Assembly: GCA_025937035.1 (NCBI GenBank)
Contig: JAICSG010000206.1
Coordinates: 1 to 6,968 of the forward strand
Direction: 5' to 3'
Length of the DNA stretch: 6,968 nt
DNA from: Thermoanaerobaculia bacterium
Lineage (GTDB): Bacteria; Acidobacteriota; Thermoanaerobaculia; Multivoradales; UBA5704
How positions within the stretch are numbered: the stretch's first letter is position 1; every line of letters begins with the position of its first letter. Below, piece after piece: positions 1 through 6,118 of this stretch. The translations under genes and the position numbers were made by a program. Under the pieces are notes generated by a model that saw only the letters and a program-made list of their open reading frames with translations, was not told the origin of the DNA and searched no databases.

Positions 1-572
1 CCCTCCTTGAGCCGGAGCAGCAGGGTGGCGAGGTCGTGCTGATGGCGGGCGTCGAGGTGGAGGGTGGGCTCGTCGAGCACGAGGAGCTCCGACTCCTGGG
101 CCAGAGCCGCGGCGATGAACACCGCCTGCCGCTCGCCGCCCGAGAGCTCGTCGACCGGCCGGCCGCGGAGCTCCTCGATCCCGACCACCCGCAGGGCCTC
201 GTCCACGGCGGCGAAGTCTTCCCGCCGCGGTGCGAGCTGGAGGGTGGAAAGGTGGGGGTAGCGGCCGAGAAGGACGATCTCCTCGACCTTGAGCGGCACC
301 CGGGCCGGGCGGATCTGCGGCACGTAGGCGATCCGGCGGGCGATCTGGCGGCGGGAGAGCGAGGCCAGGGAGCGGCCATCGAAGGCGATCTCGCCGCCGG
401 ACGGCTCCAGCAGCCCGGTGAGGCAGCGGAGCAGGGTCGTCTTGCCCGCGCCGTTGGGCCCCACCACGGCCAGGCATTCGCCGCGGAGGACGTCCAGGTC
501 GAGGGGGCCGAGGATCGTGCGTTCCCCGGCGCGCCAGGTGAGGCCGCGGACGGTGAGGAGGGGGGAGGTCAA
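1..572 (-). CDS. btuD: Cobalamin ABC transporter ATP-binding protein BtuD (3' end beyond window)
   Basis: This is the ATPase that would power import of corrinoid across the inner membrane, together with a permease and BtuF. Reading the minus strand from a TTG at 572-570 gives 190 complete codons before the left edge. The Walker A motif GPNGAGKTT is at residues 38-46, the Q-loop glutamine at Q86 (YVPQ), the signature LSGGERQ at 143-149, Walker B LLVLDEP at 163-169, and the D-loop LD at 173-174. The H-loop and C-terminus are cut off; the family usually has about 250 residues. TTG is chosen because GGGAG lies five bases upstream and the start overlaps the btuF stop by four bases (TTGA), a typical coupled junction. 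The family also contains iron-siderophore ATPases (FecE/FepC type), so the B12 assignment rests on btuB, btuF and the riboswitch upstream. Confidence 0.88.
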   Translation of the reverse strand, partial: MTSPLLTVRGLTWRAGERTILGPLDLDVLRGECLAVVGPNGAGKTTLLRCLTGLLEPSGGEIAFDGRSLASLSRRQIARRIAYVPQIRPARVPLKVEEIVLLGRYPHLSTLQLAPRREDFAAVDEALRVVGIEELRGRPVDELSGGERQAVFIAAALAQESELLVLDEPTLHLDARHQHDLATLLLRLKE

Positions 573-1444
573 TGTTTCTCCCGCACCTTGACCAACACCT
601 CCCGCATCTCCTTATAGAACTGAGGAATCCGAGGCCCCGGAATCAGCACGTGCGTGCCCGCGAGCACCTCCACCGCCCCGTTGCGCACCGCCGGCACCTC
701 GGAGAGGGGCTGCCAGTCGCGGACGAGGGCGGCGGCCTGCTCGGGGGTCTGGGGGTCGGCGCGCAGCTCGAGGATCACGTCGGGCTTGCGGGCCACGATC
801 TCCTCGACGCTGATCTGAGGGTAGAGGGTGGGCGAGTCGGCGAAGACGTTCACGGCGCCCAGGCGGCGGAGGAGCTCGTCGAGGTAGGTGCCTCGGCCGG
901 CGACCACGATCTCCCCGAGCCGGCCGGTGGGGCGGCCCACGGAGAGCATCACCTTGAGCGGCGGGCCGGGGATCGGCGGCAGGGAGAGCCCGGCGCGCCA
1001 CTGGGCCGCCATCCGGTTTCCGGCCTCGGGCACGCCGCAGCGGTCGGCAATCGTATGGAAGGAGCGCTCGACGTCCGCCAGGGATTCGTCGGGAACGATC
1101 AGCAGGTCCACTCCCAGCGGCTGGAGCTTGGCGCCGAGATCTTTCTCGCTGGGCAACAGGACGGCGAGATCCGGCCGCAGCGAGACGATCCGCTCCAGGT
1201 TGGGGTTGAACAGGCCGCCGATATGCGGCTTGCGGACGGCCTCCTCGGGCCAGCGGGTGTAGTCCCCCACGGCCACCACGCGGTCGCCGAGGCCGAGGGC
1301 GAAGAGGGTCTCGGCCAGGCTGGGGGTAAGGGCGATGATCCGCCGTACCGGCGGTTTCGCCGATGCAGGGCTCCCGCCCTCCCGCCCCCGGCAGGCCGGG
1401 AGCAGGAGGAGGGGGAGGAGGACGAGAGCGCGTCTAGAAATCAA
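569..1444 (-). CDS. btuF: Cobalamin-binding protein BtuF, predicted lipoprotein
   Basis: This is a substrate-binding protein that would carry vitamin B12 or related corrinoids to the inner-membrane transporter. The 291 residues begin with a short basic and leucine-rich signal that ends in a lipobox, LPAC, so Cys18 is the likely lipidated residue. A polar linker (19-33) leads into a periplasmic-binding fold of the BtuF/FecB type. Its N-terminal lobe starts at RRIIALTPSLAETLFALGLG (34-53) and continues through GLFNPNLERIVSLRPDLAVL. Its C-terminal lobe includes GRGTYLDELLRRLGAVNVF and ISVEEIVARKPDVILEL, both typical of the family. The start is a TTG eleven bases inside the end of btuB, with a weak GGTGG eight bases upstream, so translation probably depends on btuB. 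Iron-siderophore binding proteins share the fold; the riboswitch and btuB support cobalamin. Confidence 0.9.
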   Translation of the reverse strand: MISRRALVLLPLLLLPACRGREGGSPASAKPPVRRIIALTPSLAETLFALGLGDRVVAVGDYTRWPEEAVRKPHIGGLFNPNLERIVSLRPDLAVLLPSEKDLGAKLQPLGVDLLIVPDESLADVERSFHTIADRCGVPEAGNRMAAQWRAGLSLPPIPGPPLKVMLSVGRPTGRLGEIVVAGRGTYLDELLRRLGAVNVFADSPTLYPQISVEEIVARKPDVILELRADPQTPEQAAALVRDWQPLSEVPAVRNGAVEVLAGTHVLIPGPRIPQFYKEMREVLVKVREKH

Positions 1445-3239
1445 ACGTCAATCCACCGATCAGGGTGCGGCCGGGGCTGGGGAAGCCGAGCGCCTGGCTG
1501 TAGCGCTTGTCGGTCACGTTCTCCACCCGGGCGTAGGGGGCGAGCCAGGAGAGCGCCTTCCAGCGGGCGGCGAGGTCGAGGCGGGTGTAGGCCGGATTCA
1601 TGGTTCGGAGGAAGGTGACGGGGTCCACGTCCGCCCGGTCGCCAACATATCGCCCGGCGAGGCTCAGGGTCCAGGGGCCCGGCCGCGCGCTCAGCACGAG
1701 GTTGGCGCTCCGCCTGGGGCGCCGGAGCAGCTCGAGGCCGGTGTCGAGGTCCTCGGTCTTGAGCCAGGTGCCGTTCAGGTTGGCGTCGAAAATCCCCTGC
1801 CGGAAGGCCACCTCGGCCTCCATCCCCCGGGTGCGCGCCCGCCCCACGTTGACGTCGCGGAAGGTGGCGAAGTCGAAGTCGATCAGGTTGCGCAGCCGGT
1901 TCTCGAAGCCGGTGAGGACGAAGCGCCAGCCGCCCTCAGCGTGCTCCAGCCCCAGCTCCCAGCTCTGACTGTCCTCCGGCTTCAGATCGGGATTGCCGCT
2001 GCCCGGGAAGAACAGCTCGCCGAGCGTGGGGGCGCGGAAGGCCTCGCCGTAGCTCGCCCGCAGCAGGGTGCCCCGGCCCAGCGCCACCACCGTGCCGGCC
2101 CGCAGGCTGGTCTTGCCGCCATAGACGTCGTTGTCGTCCCGCCGTACCCCGAGGTCAAGCCGGACGGGGCCGTGCCCCCAACTCCCCTGGCCGAAGGCGG
2201 CCCAGGTCCGCTGGTGGGCGGCGTCGAGATTGGTGAAGCCGTCCGAGGAGGCGGTCACCTCCAGCCGCTCGGCCTCGGCGCCGGCCGACAGGCGGAGGTC
2301 CCCCTGATTCCAAGATCCCACCGCCCGGCCGCGCGTGGCCTTGGACTGGGTGTCGGAGAATTTCGAGAACGGATCGTCCGGATCGCGGAAGGCGTTGTCG
2401 AAGTCGGCCCGGGAGGCTTGGGCCTCCACCTGCCAGGGCCCCTGACTGGCCTGGAAGGGGACGGCCACCTCGCGCTCCTGCCAGGAGATCTTGCGGCGCG
2501 GGGTCACGTCGCCGCCGGAGAAGGGGATACCGGTCTCCGAGTCGTTCGCCCGCACCAGCACCCCCAGGCTCGATCCCGCTCCCAGGGACCAGAGGCCGCG
2601 CGCCACCCCCTCCTCGCTGTCGAAGTCGTCGTTGACGAATTCGTTGCCGCCGCGCCGCACGTTGCCGGTGAAATCGAAACGGCCGCCCCCGAGGTTGGCG
2701 CCGGCCGCGAGCCCGGCCCGCTTGTAGCCGTATTCGCCCCCCTCGACGTTGAGGGTCCCCCCCTGGCGGGTGCCGGTGAGCACCTGGATCACGCCCCCCA
2801 CGGCGTTGCTGCCGTAGAGCGAGCTGAACGGGCCGCGCACCACCTCCACCCGCTGGACGCCGTCCAGCGGGACGAATTGCCAGTTGGCGCCGCCGAAGTA
2901 GGGGTCGTTGAGCTGGATGCCGTTCCACAGCAGCAGCGTCTGGATGGAGCTGGTGCCGCGGGTGAAGAGCGAGGTCTGCTGGCCCGCGGGGCCGGCCTGG
3001 ACGACCGTGACGCCGGGCGTGGTGGAGACCAGGTCCGAGAGGTCGTTGGCCTGGCGGGCCGCGATCTCCCGCTGGTCGTAGACGGTGGTGGAGGCGGGGA
3101 CCTCCTGGCGGTCCTCCGGGGTGGGGGTGGCGCTGACGACGACCGAGTCGTTGAAGACGGGGACCGGATCTTGCTGGGCCTTAGCCGGAAGTCCGCCCCC
3201 GAGGACGCCGGCGATCAGAAACGGGACGATCTGACGCAT
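1434..3239 (-). CDS. btuB: TonB-dependent outer-membrane cobalamin receptor BtuB
   Basis: This is an outer-membrane beta-barrel receptor that imports vitamin B12 using energy passed through TonB. The protein has 601 residues, close to the 614-residue E. coli precursor. A signal peptide covers about 1-21 (cleavage near AKA|QQ), followed by a TonB-box-like stretch DSVVVSATP at 31-39. The plug domain (about 45-155) includes LSDLVSTTPGVTVVQ, LLLWNGIQLND and the hallmark VEVVRGPFSSLYGSNAVGGVI. The 22-strand barrel would fill the rest. It contains FRAPTLGELFFPGSGNPDLKPE-like receptor motifs, and the chain ends GGLTFDF with a terminal phenylalanine, as in proteins inserted by the BAM machinery. The start at 3239 is chosen over an in-frame start at 3509 because it has AGGAG six bases upstream and a signal peptide directly after; the longer reading would translate the riboswitch. 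Siderophore receptors are related, but the cobalamin riboswitch decides the substrate. Confidence 0.93.
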   Translation of the reverse strand: MRQIVPFLIAGVLGGGLPAKAQQDPVPVFNDSVVVSATPTPEDRQEVPASTTVYDQREIAARQANDLSDLVSTTPGVTVVQAGPAGQQTSLFTRGTSSIQTLLLWNGIQLNDPYFGGANWQFVPLDGVQRVEVVRGPFSSLYGSNAVGGVIQVLTGTRQGGTLNVEGGEYGYKRAGLAAGANLGGGRFDFTGNVRRGGNEFVNDDFDSEEGVARGLWSLGAGSSLGVLVRANDSETGIPFSGGDVTPRRKISWQEREVAVPFQASQGPWQVEAQASRADFDNAFRDPDDPFSKFSDTQSKATRGRAVGSWNQGDLRLSAGAEAERLEVTASSDGFTNLDAAHQRTWAAFGQGSWGHGPVRLDLGVRRDDNDVYGGKTSLRAGTVVALGRGTLLRASYGEAFRAPTLGELFFPGSGNPDLKPEDSQSWELGLEHAEGGWRFVLTGFENRLRNLIDFDFATFRDVNVGRARTRGMEAEVAFRQGIFDANLNGTWLKTEDLDTGLELLRRPRRSANLVLSARPGPWTLSLAGRYVGDRADVDPVTFLRTMNPAYTRLDLAARWKALSWLAPYARVENVTDKRYSQALGFPSPGRTLIGGLTFDF

Positions 3240-3241
3240 CG

Positions 3242-3310
3242 CGTGCTCCTTTCGGAATCGACGCCCCGTCCTGGGATGGGGGAAATCGTGGGGGATCGAA
3301 AGAGAGCACG
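3242..3310 (-). promoter_or_regulatory. Riboswitch expression platform: hairpin covering the btuB ribosome binding site
   Basis: On the transcript, CGUGCUCUCUUUCG (3310-3297) can pair with CGAAAGGAGCACG (3254-3242). This gives 13 base pairs with one G-U pair and one bulged C (3302). The second strand contains the btuB Shine-Dalgarno AAAGGAG, which ends six bases before the ATG at 3239. The loop (3296-3255) holds GGACGGG at 3271-3265, which is complementary to CCCGUCC at 3360-3354. Adding a bulged G at 3264 extends this to nine pairs. The partner lies in the 3' strand of the aptamer's closing helix, so the pairing would compete with ligand-stabilised folding. The pairings are read from the sequence; the switching role is inferred. 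No terminator-like U-tract is seen here, so translational rather than transcriptional control is favoured. Confidence 0.65.
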
Positions 3311-3351
3311 GCGCCGCGCGCAATCCCTCGCCCGCACCCCGGGGGAGGCAT

Positions 3352-3557
3352 CTGGACGGGCGGCAGGTCTCCTGGCTTCCGGATCGTCCTACTCCCGGGC
3401 CTTCCCACGCGGGCAACCCACTTGATGAATCAAGCGGATCTTTCCCGTGCAGTGGCTCTTCCCGGTTTCGTACCCGGTTACAGTGGCGGGGGCCGCGCCG
3501 GTTTCGCACCGGCTTCCCTCTTGAAGACGCGAGAACCTCCCGCTCGGGGAGGTCCAG
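3352..3557 (-). ncRNA. Cobalamin riboswitch aptamer upstream of btuB
   Basis: This RNA leader binds a B12 coenzyme and lowers expression of the uptake genes when B12 is plentiful. The 16-base B12 box AGCCAGGAGACCUGCC is exact at 3377-3362. The conserved core is also clear: AGGGAAGCCGGUGCGAAACCGG (about 3519-3498), then GCGGCCCCCGCCACUGUAA (about 3496-3478) and a second GCCACUG at 3456-3450. The closing helix can form from GCGGGAGGU (3543-3535) and GCCGCCCGU (3364-3356) with one A-G mismatch. CUGG/CCAG (3557-3554 with 3355-3352) may extend it beyond a bulge. A variable stem, CCGCUUGA/UCAAGUGG with a UUCA loop, sits at 3437-3418. The outer limits are approximate. It controls btuB directly and, through the overlapping genes, probably btuF and btuD. 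Confidence 0.96.
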
Positions 3558-3587
3558 GCATCACCGCGCCGTCTGGTTTGTCAAAGA

Positions 3588-3608
3588 GGCCCTCCACGGC
3601 GGAAGGCC
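3588..3608 (-). terminator. Putative intrinsic terminator after the exported-protein gene
   Basis: Fifteen bases beyond the stop codon at 3623, the minus-strand transcript can form an 8-bp hairpin. GGCCUUCC (3608-3601) pairs with GGAGGGCC (3595-3588), including one G-U pair, around a five-base loop GCCGU. The following UCUUUGA is a poor U-tract, so termination may be inefficient or factor-dependent. Its position between this gene and the riboswitch fits a transcription-unit boundary. Confidence 0.45.
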
Positions 3609-3622
3609 AGGGTCAACGAATT

Positions 3623-4216
3623 CTACTGCTGCGGCGGGCTGCCGGCGCCGGAGAGGCCGCCGAAGTCGGTCGCCGAGCCCGCGCCGTTCGCCTCGGTCGG
3701 CGAGCCGCCGCCCAGGAAGCCGTTGAGGCCGCTCACGGCGGCGGAGCCGGAGGTGTAGGTGGTGATCGGGATACCCGCCGAGGCGCTGGGCTCCGCGAAC
3801 TGCTGGACCGAGTAGTTCCGCCGCGCCTCATCCAGGGCGAGCTGCCGCTCGGCGATCGAGAGGTAGCGCTCGGTGAGGGCGTCCGCTTTGGTCTTGGTGG
3901 TGTCGTCGCCGACGGGCAGGTCGTTCGGCGAGCGGCCGAGGGCGATCGCCTTATCGCTGATCCGGATGCCGAAGCCCTGGGTCGGGTCCTCGGCGCGGAC
4001 ACCCTGGACCTGATCCTTGGGGACGCCGATCCAGTTGCCGACCTCGGTCAGCAGGAGGACCATGTTGGGGTCCCAGCTCGCCTGCTGCGGCTGGTGAGCG
4101 GTCGTGATCACGCTGCCGTTCGTCAGGGTCACGTAGTACACATCCGCCGAGGCCGGCACCGCGAAGAGCGCCAGGACGAGCAGCAGAGGCCAGACACGCG
4201 TCAGAGAGCGAAGCAT
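3623..4216 (-). CDS. Exported protein of unknown function
   Basis: I do not recognise a named family. The 197-residue protein has a strong signal peptide, with a basic start (R3, R7), hydrophobic core WPLLLVLALFAV and likely cleavage ASA|DV after residue 24. The mature part begins with a compact, probably beta-rich segment (25-100) that starts DVYYVTLTNGSVI and contains SWDPNMVLLLTEVGNWIGVPKDQV. A charged helix is likely at about 106-140. The tail (about 141-197) is rich in glycine, serine and alanine, looks disordered and ends PPQQ. There is no lipobox and no later membrane segment, so the product is probably periplasmic or secreted. GGGAGG lies five bases before the ATG, which fixes the start. 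The gene appears to be a separate unit from btuB, given its own promoter-like sequence and the terminator-like hairpin. No enzymatic motif was found. Confidence 0.82.
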   Translation of the reverse strand: MLRSLTRVWPLLLVLALFAVPASADVYYVTLTNGSVITTAHQPQQASWDPNMVLLLTEVGNWIGVPKDQVQGVRAEDPTQGFGIRISDKAIALGRSPNDLPVGDDTTKTKADALTERYLSIAERQLALDEARRNYSVQQFAEPSASAGIPITTYTSGSAAVSGLNGFLGGGSPTEANGAGSATDFGGLSGAGSPPQQ

Positions 4217-4253
4217 CGGAACCTCCCGCGGCGGGCGGCCGCATTGGAAATCT

Positions 4254-4281
4254 CCTATAAGCTTAGCACCGATCGCGTCAA
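4254..4281 (-). promoter_or_regulatory. Sigma-70-like promoter for the exported-protein gene
   Basis: The minus strand carries TTGACG (4281-4276), a five-of-six match to a -35 box. After a 16-base spacer comes TATAGG (4259-4254), a four-of-six match to a -10 box. Transcription would begin near 4247, leaving a leader of about 30 bases before the ATG at 4216. The segment is distinctly more AT-rich than its surroundings. It lies in the 125-base region between the divergent genes; no equally good plus-strand promoter for the cyclase gene was found there. Confidence 0.5.
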
Positions 4282-4341
4282 GATGTGTAGCAGGGGCCGC
4301 TTTGCGGTACCATCCCCCAGGCTCATCACCAGTCCTTCTCC

Positions 4342-6084
4342 ATGAAGCACTCCCGCTCGCCCCGCGACCTCTGGGCGTCCCTGCTGCCCGCGGCGGGGGG
4401 CGTTCTGGCGCTGGCCGTGGCCTGGCGGGTGCCGGCGCTCACCAAAGGCCCCATGCCGGCCTGGCTGCTGGTGACCCTGCTGGTGTGCGGCATCGCCGCG
4501 GCCTGCCACCGGCCGGCGGTGGGCATCGCCACCCTGGGGCTGGGGACCCTGATCCTGCCGGCCGCCTTCCGGCTCTCCGGCGCGGCCCCGGCGGCGGCGA
4601 TGGCGGCGGGCCTGCTGCTGGCGGTCGAGCTGGCGCTCCGCATCGTCCATAGGCTCGCGGCCCTGCAGCCCGCGGAGCGCCGGGGGTTCCTGCCGCGCTC
4701 CCTGGAGAGCGCCGGCCGGGCGGTCCTCTCGACCCTGGCCGCGGGCGGCACCTGGCTGGGGCTCGCCGGCCGCTGGAGCCCGGAGCCGGCGCTGGCCGCG
4801 GCGGGTGCCATCTACCTCCTCCTCTGGACCGGCCTGGAGATCGCCGACCGCAAGATCCGCCGCCCCGAGGCTCCGATCCAGGTCCGCAAGATCCTGGTCC
4901 CTCTCTCGCTCGACGCCGGAGGGTGGATTGCCGGCGGAGTCGTCCTTCTCGCGGGGGACCGCGCCGGATGGCCGCTCGCCGCCTTCCTCACCGCCTGCTT
5001 CGCGGGGCTCGCCGTCGAGGCCACCCGCCACGGCCTGCTCCATCGGAAGGCCCAGGACCGCGCCCGCGATCTCGAACGCCTGCGCCGCGCCAGCCGCCGG
5101 ATGACCACGCCGCTGGAGGAGATGGCCTCGATCGCGGACCGCATCCACACCGAGTGCGAGCGGGTCCTGGAATCCGACAAGTCGCCCCTCTTCTGGTTCC
5201 AGTTCGAGGCCCTGGCGCCCGGGAGCGAATTCAAGAGCTGGTGGTGGGGCCCCGACTCCGAGGTCCTGGAGGAGGGGGTGCCCGAGCCGGACCGCTATCC
5301 GCCCAAGCTGCCGGGGTTCCATCGCCGCACCCAGTGGCAGATCCTCGAGCGGCTCCTGCGCGCCCGGCCGGACGCCACGGTGCTGGCCCGCATCCGCCTC
5401 TGGTGCGATCCGCGCCGTCTCGATCCCAAGCGCATCGAGCTGCTCGACGGCCTGCTGCCGCAGATGACCGCCTCGGTCCAGCGCTGCCTGCTGGACCGCG
5501 AGGCCCGCGAGGACCCCCTGACCGGGGTCGCCATGCGCCGGGTGCTGGAGAGGCGCCTGCACGAGGTCCACGCCCGCTGCTGCGAGACCGGCGCGGCCAT
5601 GGCCGTGCTCCTCTGCGACCTCGACCACTTCAAGCGGATCAACGACACCTGGGGGCACCCGGCCGGGGACGCCGCCCTGGTGGCCGTGGCCGGGGTGCTC
5701 AAGGGGATGCGCCGCGCCGAGGACCTCTGCTGCCGCTACGGCGGCGAGGAATTCGTCCTCCTCATGGACGCCACCAATGGCGAGGACGGCCTGGCGGTCG
5801 CCGAGCGCCTCCGGCAGGCGATCGAGGCGCTCGACTTCCAGGTCGAGGGGCAGCGCGTGCCGCTCACCCTGAGCGCCGGGGTGGCCTCCTTCCCGGACCT
5901 CTACATCAAGACCGGCGCCGAGCTGATCCTCTTCGCCGACGAGGCCCTCTACGAGGCCAAGCGCCGGGGCCGCAACCGCTGCCTCCTCGACGTCGGCCAG
6001 GGGCGCTACATGGACGTCGAAGGCAATATCCTCACCACCGAGGAGGCCGCCCCCACGGCGGAAGCGCCGCGAATTTTTGTCTGA
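4342..6084 (+). CDS. Membrane-anchored diguanylate cyclase (GGDEF domain)
   Basis: This enzyme would make the second messenger cyclic di-GMP from two GTP at the inner membrane. The 580 residues fall into three parts. The first (about 10-231) is highly hydrophobic, with roughly eight candidate membrane segments and no sensor family that I recognise. The second (about 232-390) is cytoplasmic and starts with a basic helix. It then has a stretch, [11 protein letters not shown] through [10 protein letters not shown], that may be a divergent GAF-like domain. The third is a GGDEF domain opening with DPLTG at 391-395. It has metal and nucleotide residues in [10 protein letters not shown] (426-435) and the active-site loop GGEEF at 467-471. 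R458 and D461 (RAED) form an intact inhibitory site, so product inhibition is likely. After AKRRGRNR the chain ends in a short acidic tail. No Shine-Dalgarno precedes the ATG, but later starts would cut into the first membrane segment. The signal sensed is unknown. Confidence 0.92.
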   Translation: MKHSRSPRDLWASLLPAAGGVLALAVAWRVPALTKGPMPAWLLVTLLVCGIAAACHRPAVGIATLGLGTLILPAAFRLSGAAPAAAMAAGLLLAVELALRIVHRLAALQPAERRGFLPRSLESAGRAVLSTLAAGGTWLGLAGRWSPEPALAAAGAIYLLLWTGLEIADRKIRRPEAPIQVRKILVPLSLDAGGWIAGGVVLLAGDRAGWPLAAFLTACFAGLAVEATRHGLLHRKAQDRARDLERLRRASRRMTTPLEEMASIADRIHTECERVLESDKSPLFWFQFEALAPGSEFKSWWWGPDSEVLEEGVPEPDRYPPKLPGFHRRTQWQILERLLRARPDATVLARIRLWCDPRRLDPKRIELLDGLLPQMTASVQRCLLDREAREDPLTGVAMRRVLERRLHEVHARCCETGAAMAVLLCDLDHFKRINDTWGHPAGDAALVAVAGVLKGMRRAEDLCCRYGGEEFVLLMDATNGEDGLAVAERLRQAIEALDFQVEGQRVPLTLSAGVASFPDLYIKTGAELILFADEALYEAKRRGRNRCLLDVGQGRYMDVEGNILTTEEAAPTAEAPRIFV

Positions 6085-6118
6085 TGAATCGGATGAGAAC
6101 GACAGGAGAGATCGCAGA

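Noticed and set aside
36..1618. Plus-strand open frames at 36-617 and 572-1618
   Set aside because: They are reverse-frame shadows of btuD and btuF, whose motifs are unambiguous on the minus strand.
1335..3425. A 696-codon open frame on the plus strand opposite btuB
   Set aside because: It is antisense to a clear BtuB. Its translation is a low-complexity mixture of Gly, Ala, Glu, Val and Arg with no domain, as expected for the reverse frame of GC-rich coding DNA.
3240..3509. A longer btuB reading that starts at 3509
   Set aside because: The extra 90 codons would translate the B12 box and expression platform and would put the signal peptide internally. The ATG at 3239 has the ribosome site.
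3556..3584. A perfect TTGACA (3584-3579, minus strand) as the -35 box of the btuB promoter
   Set aside because: It is well placed for a start near 3549, just before the aptamer closing helix. However, no reasonable -10 box occurs at 15-19 bases' spacing (ATGCCT at 17), so it stays unproven; it also overlaps the tail of the putative terminator.
4308..4313. TACCAT as a plus-strand -10 box for the cyclase gene
   Set aside because: It is a four-of-six match, but no -35-like hexamer is found 16-18 bases upstream, so it is not supported as a promoter.
3422..4345. A 307-codon plus-strand open frame across the riboswitch and exported-protein gene
   Set aside because: It crosses the riboswitch, the terminator-like hairpin and a minus-strand gene with a good signal peptide and ribosome site. 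No protein family features are seen.
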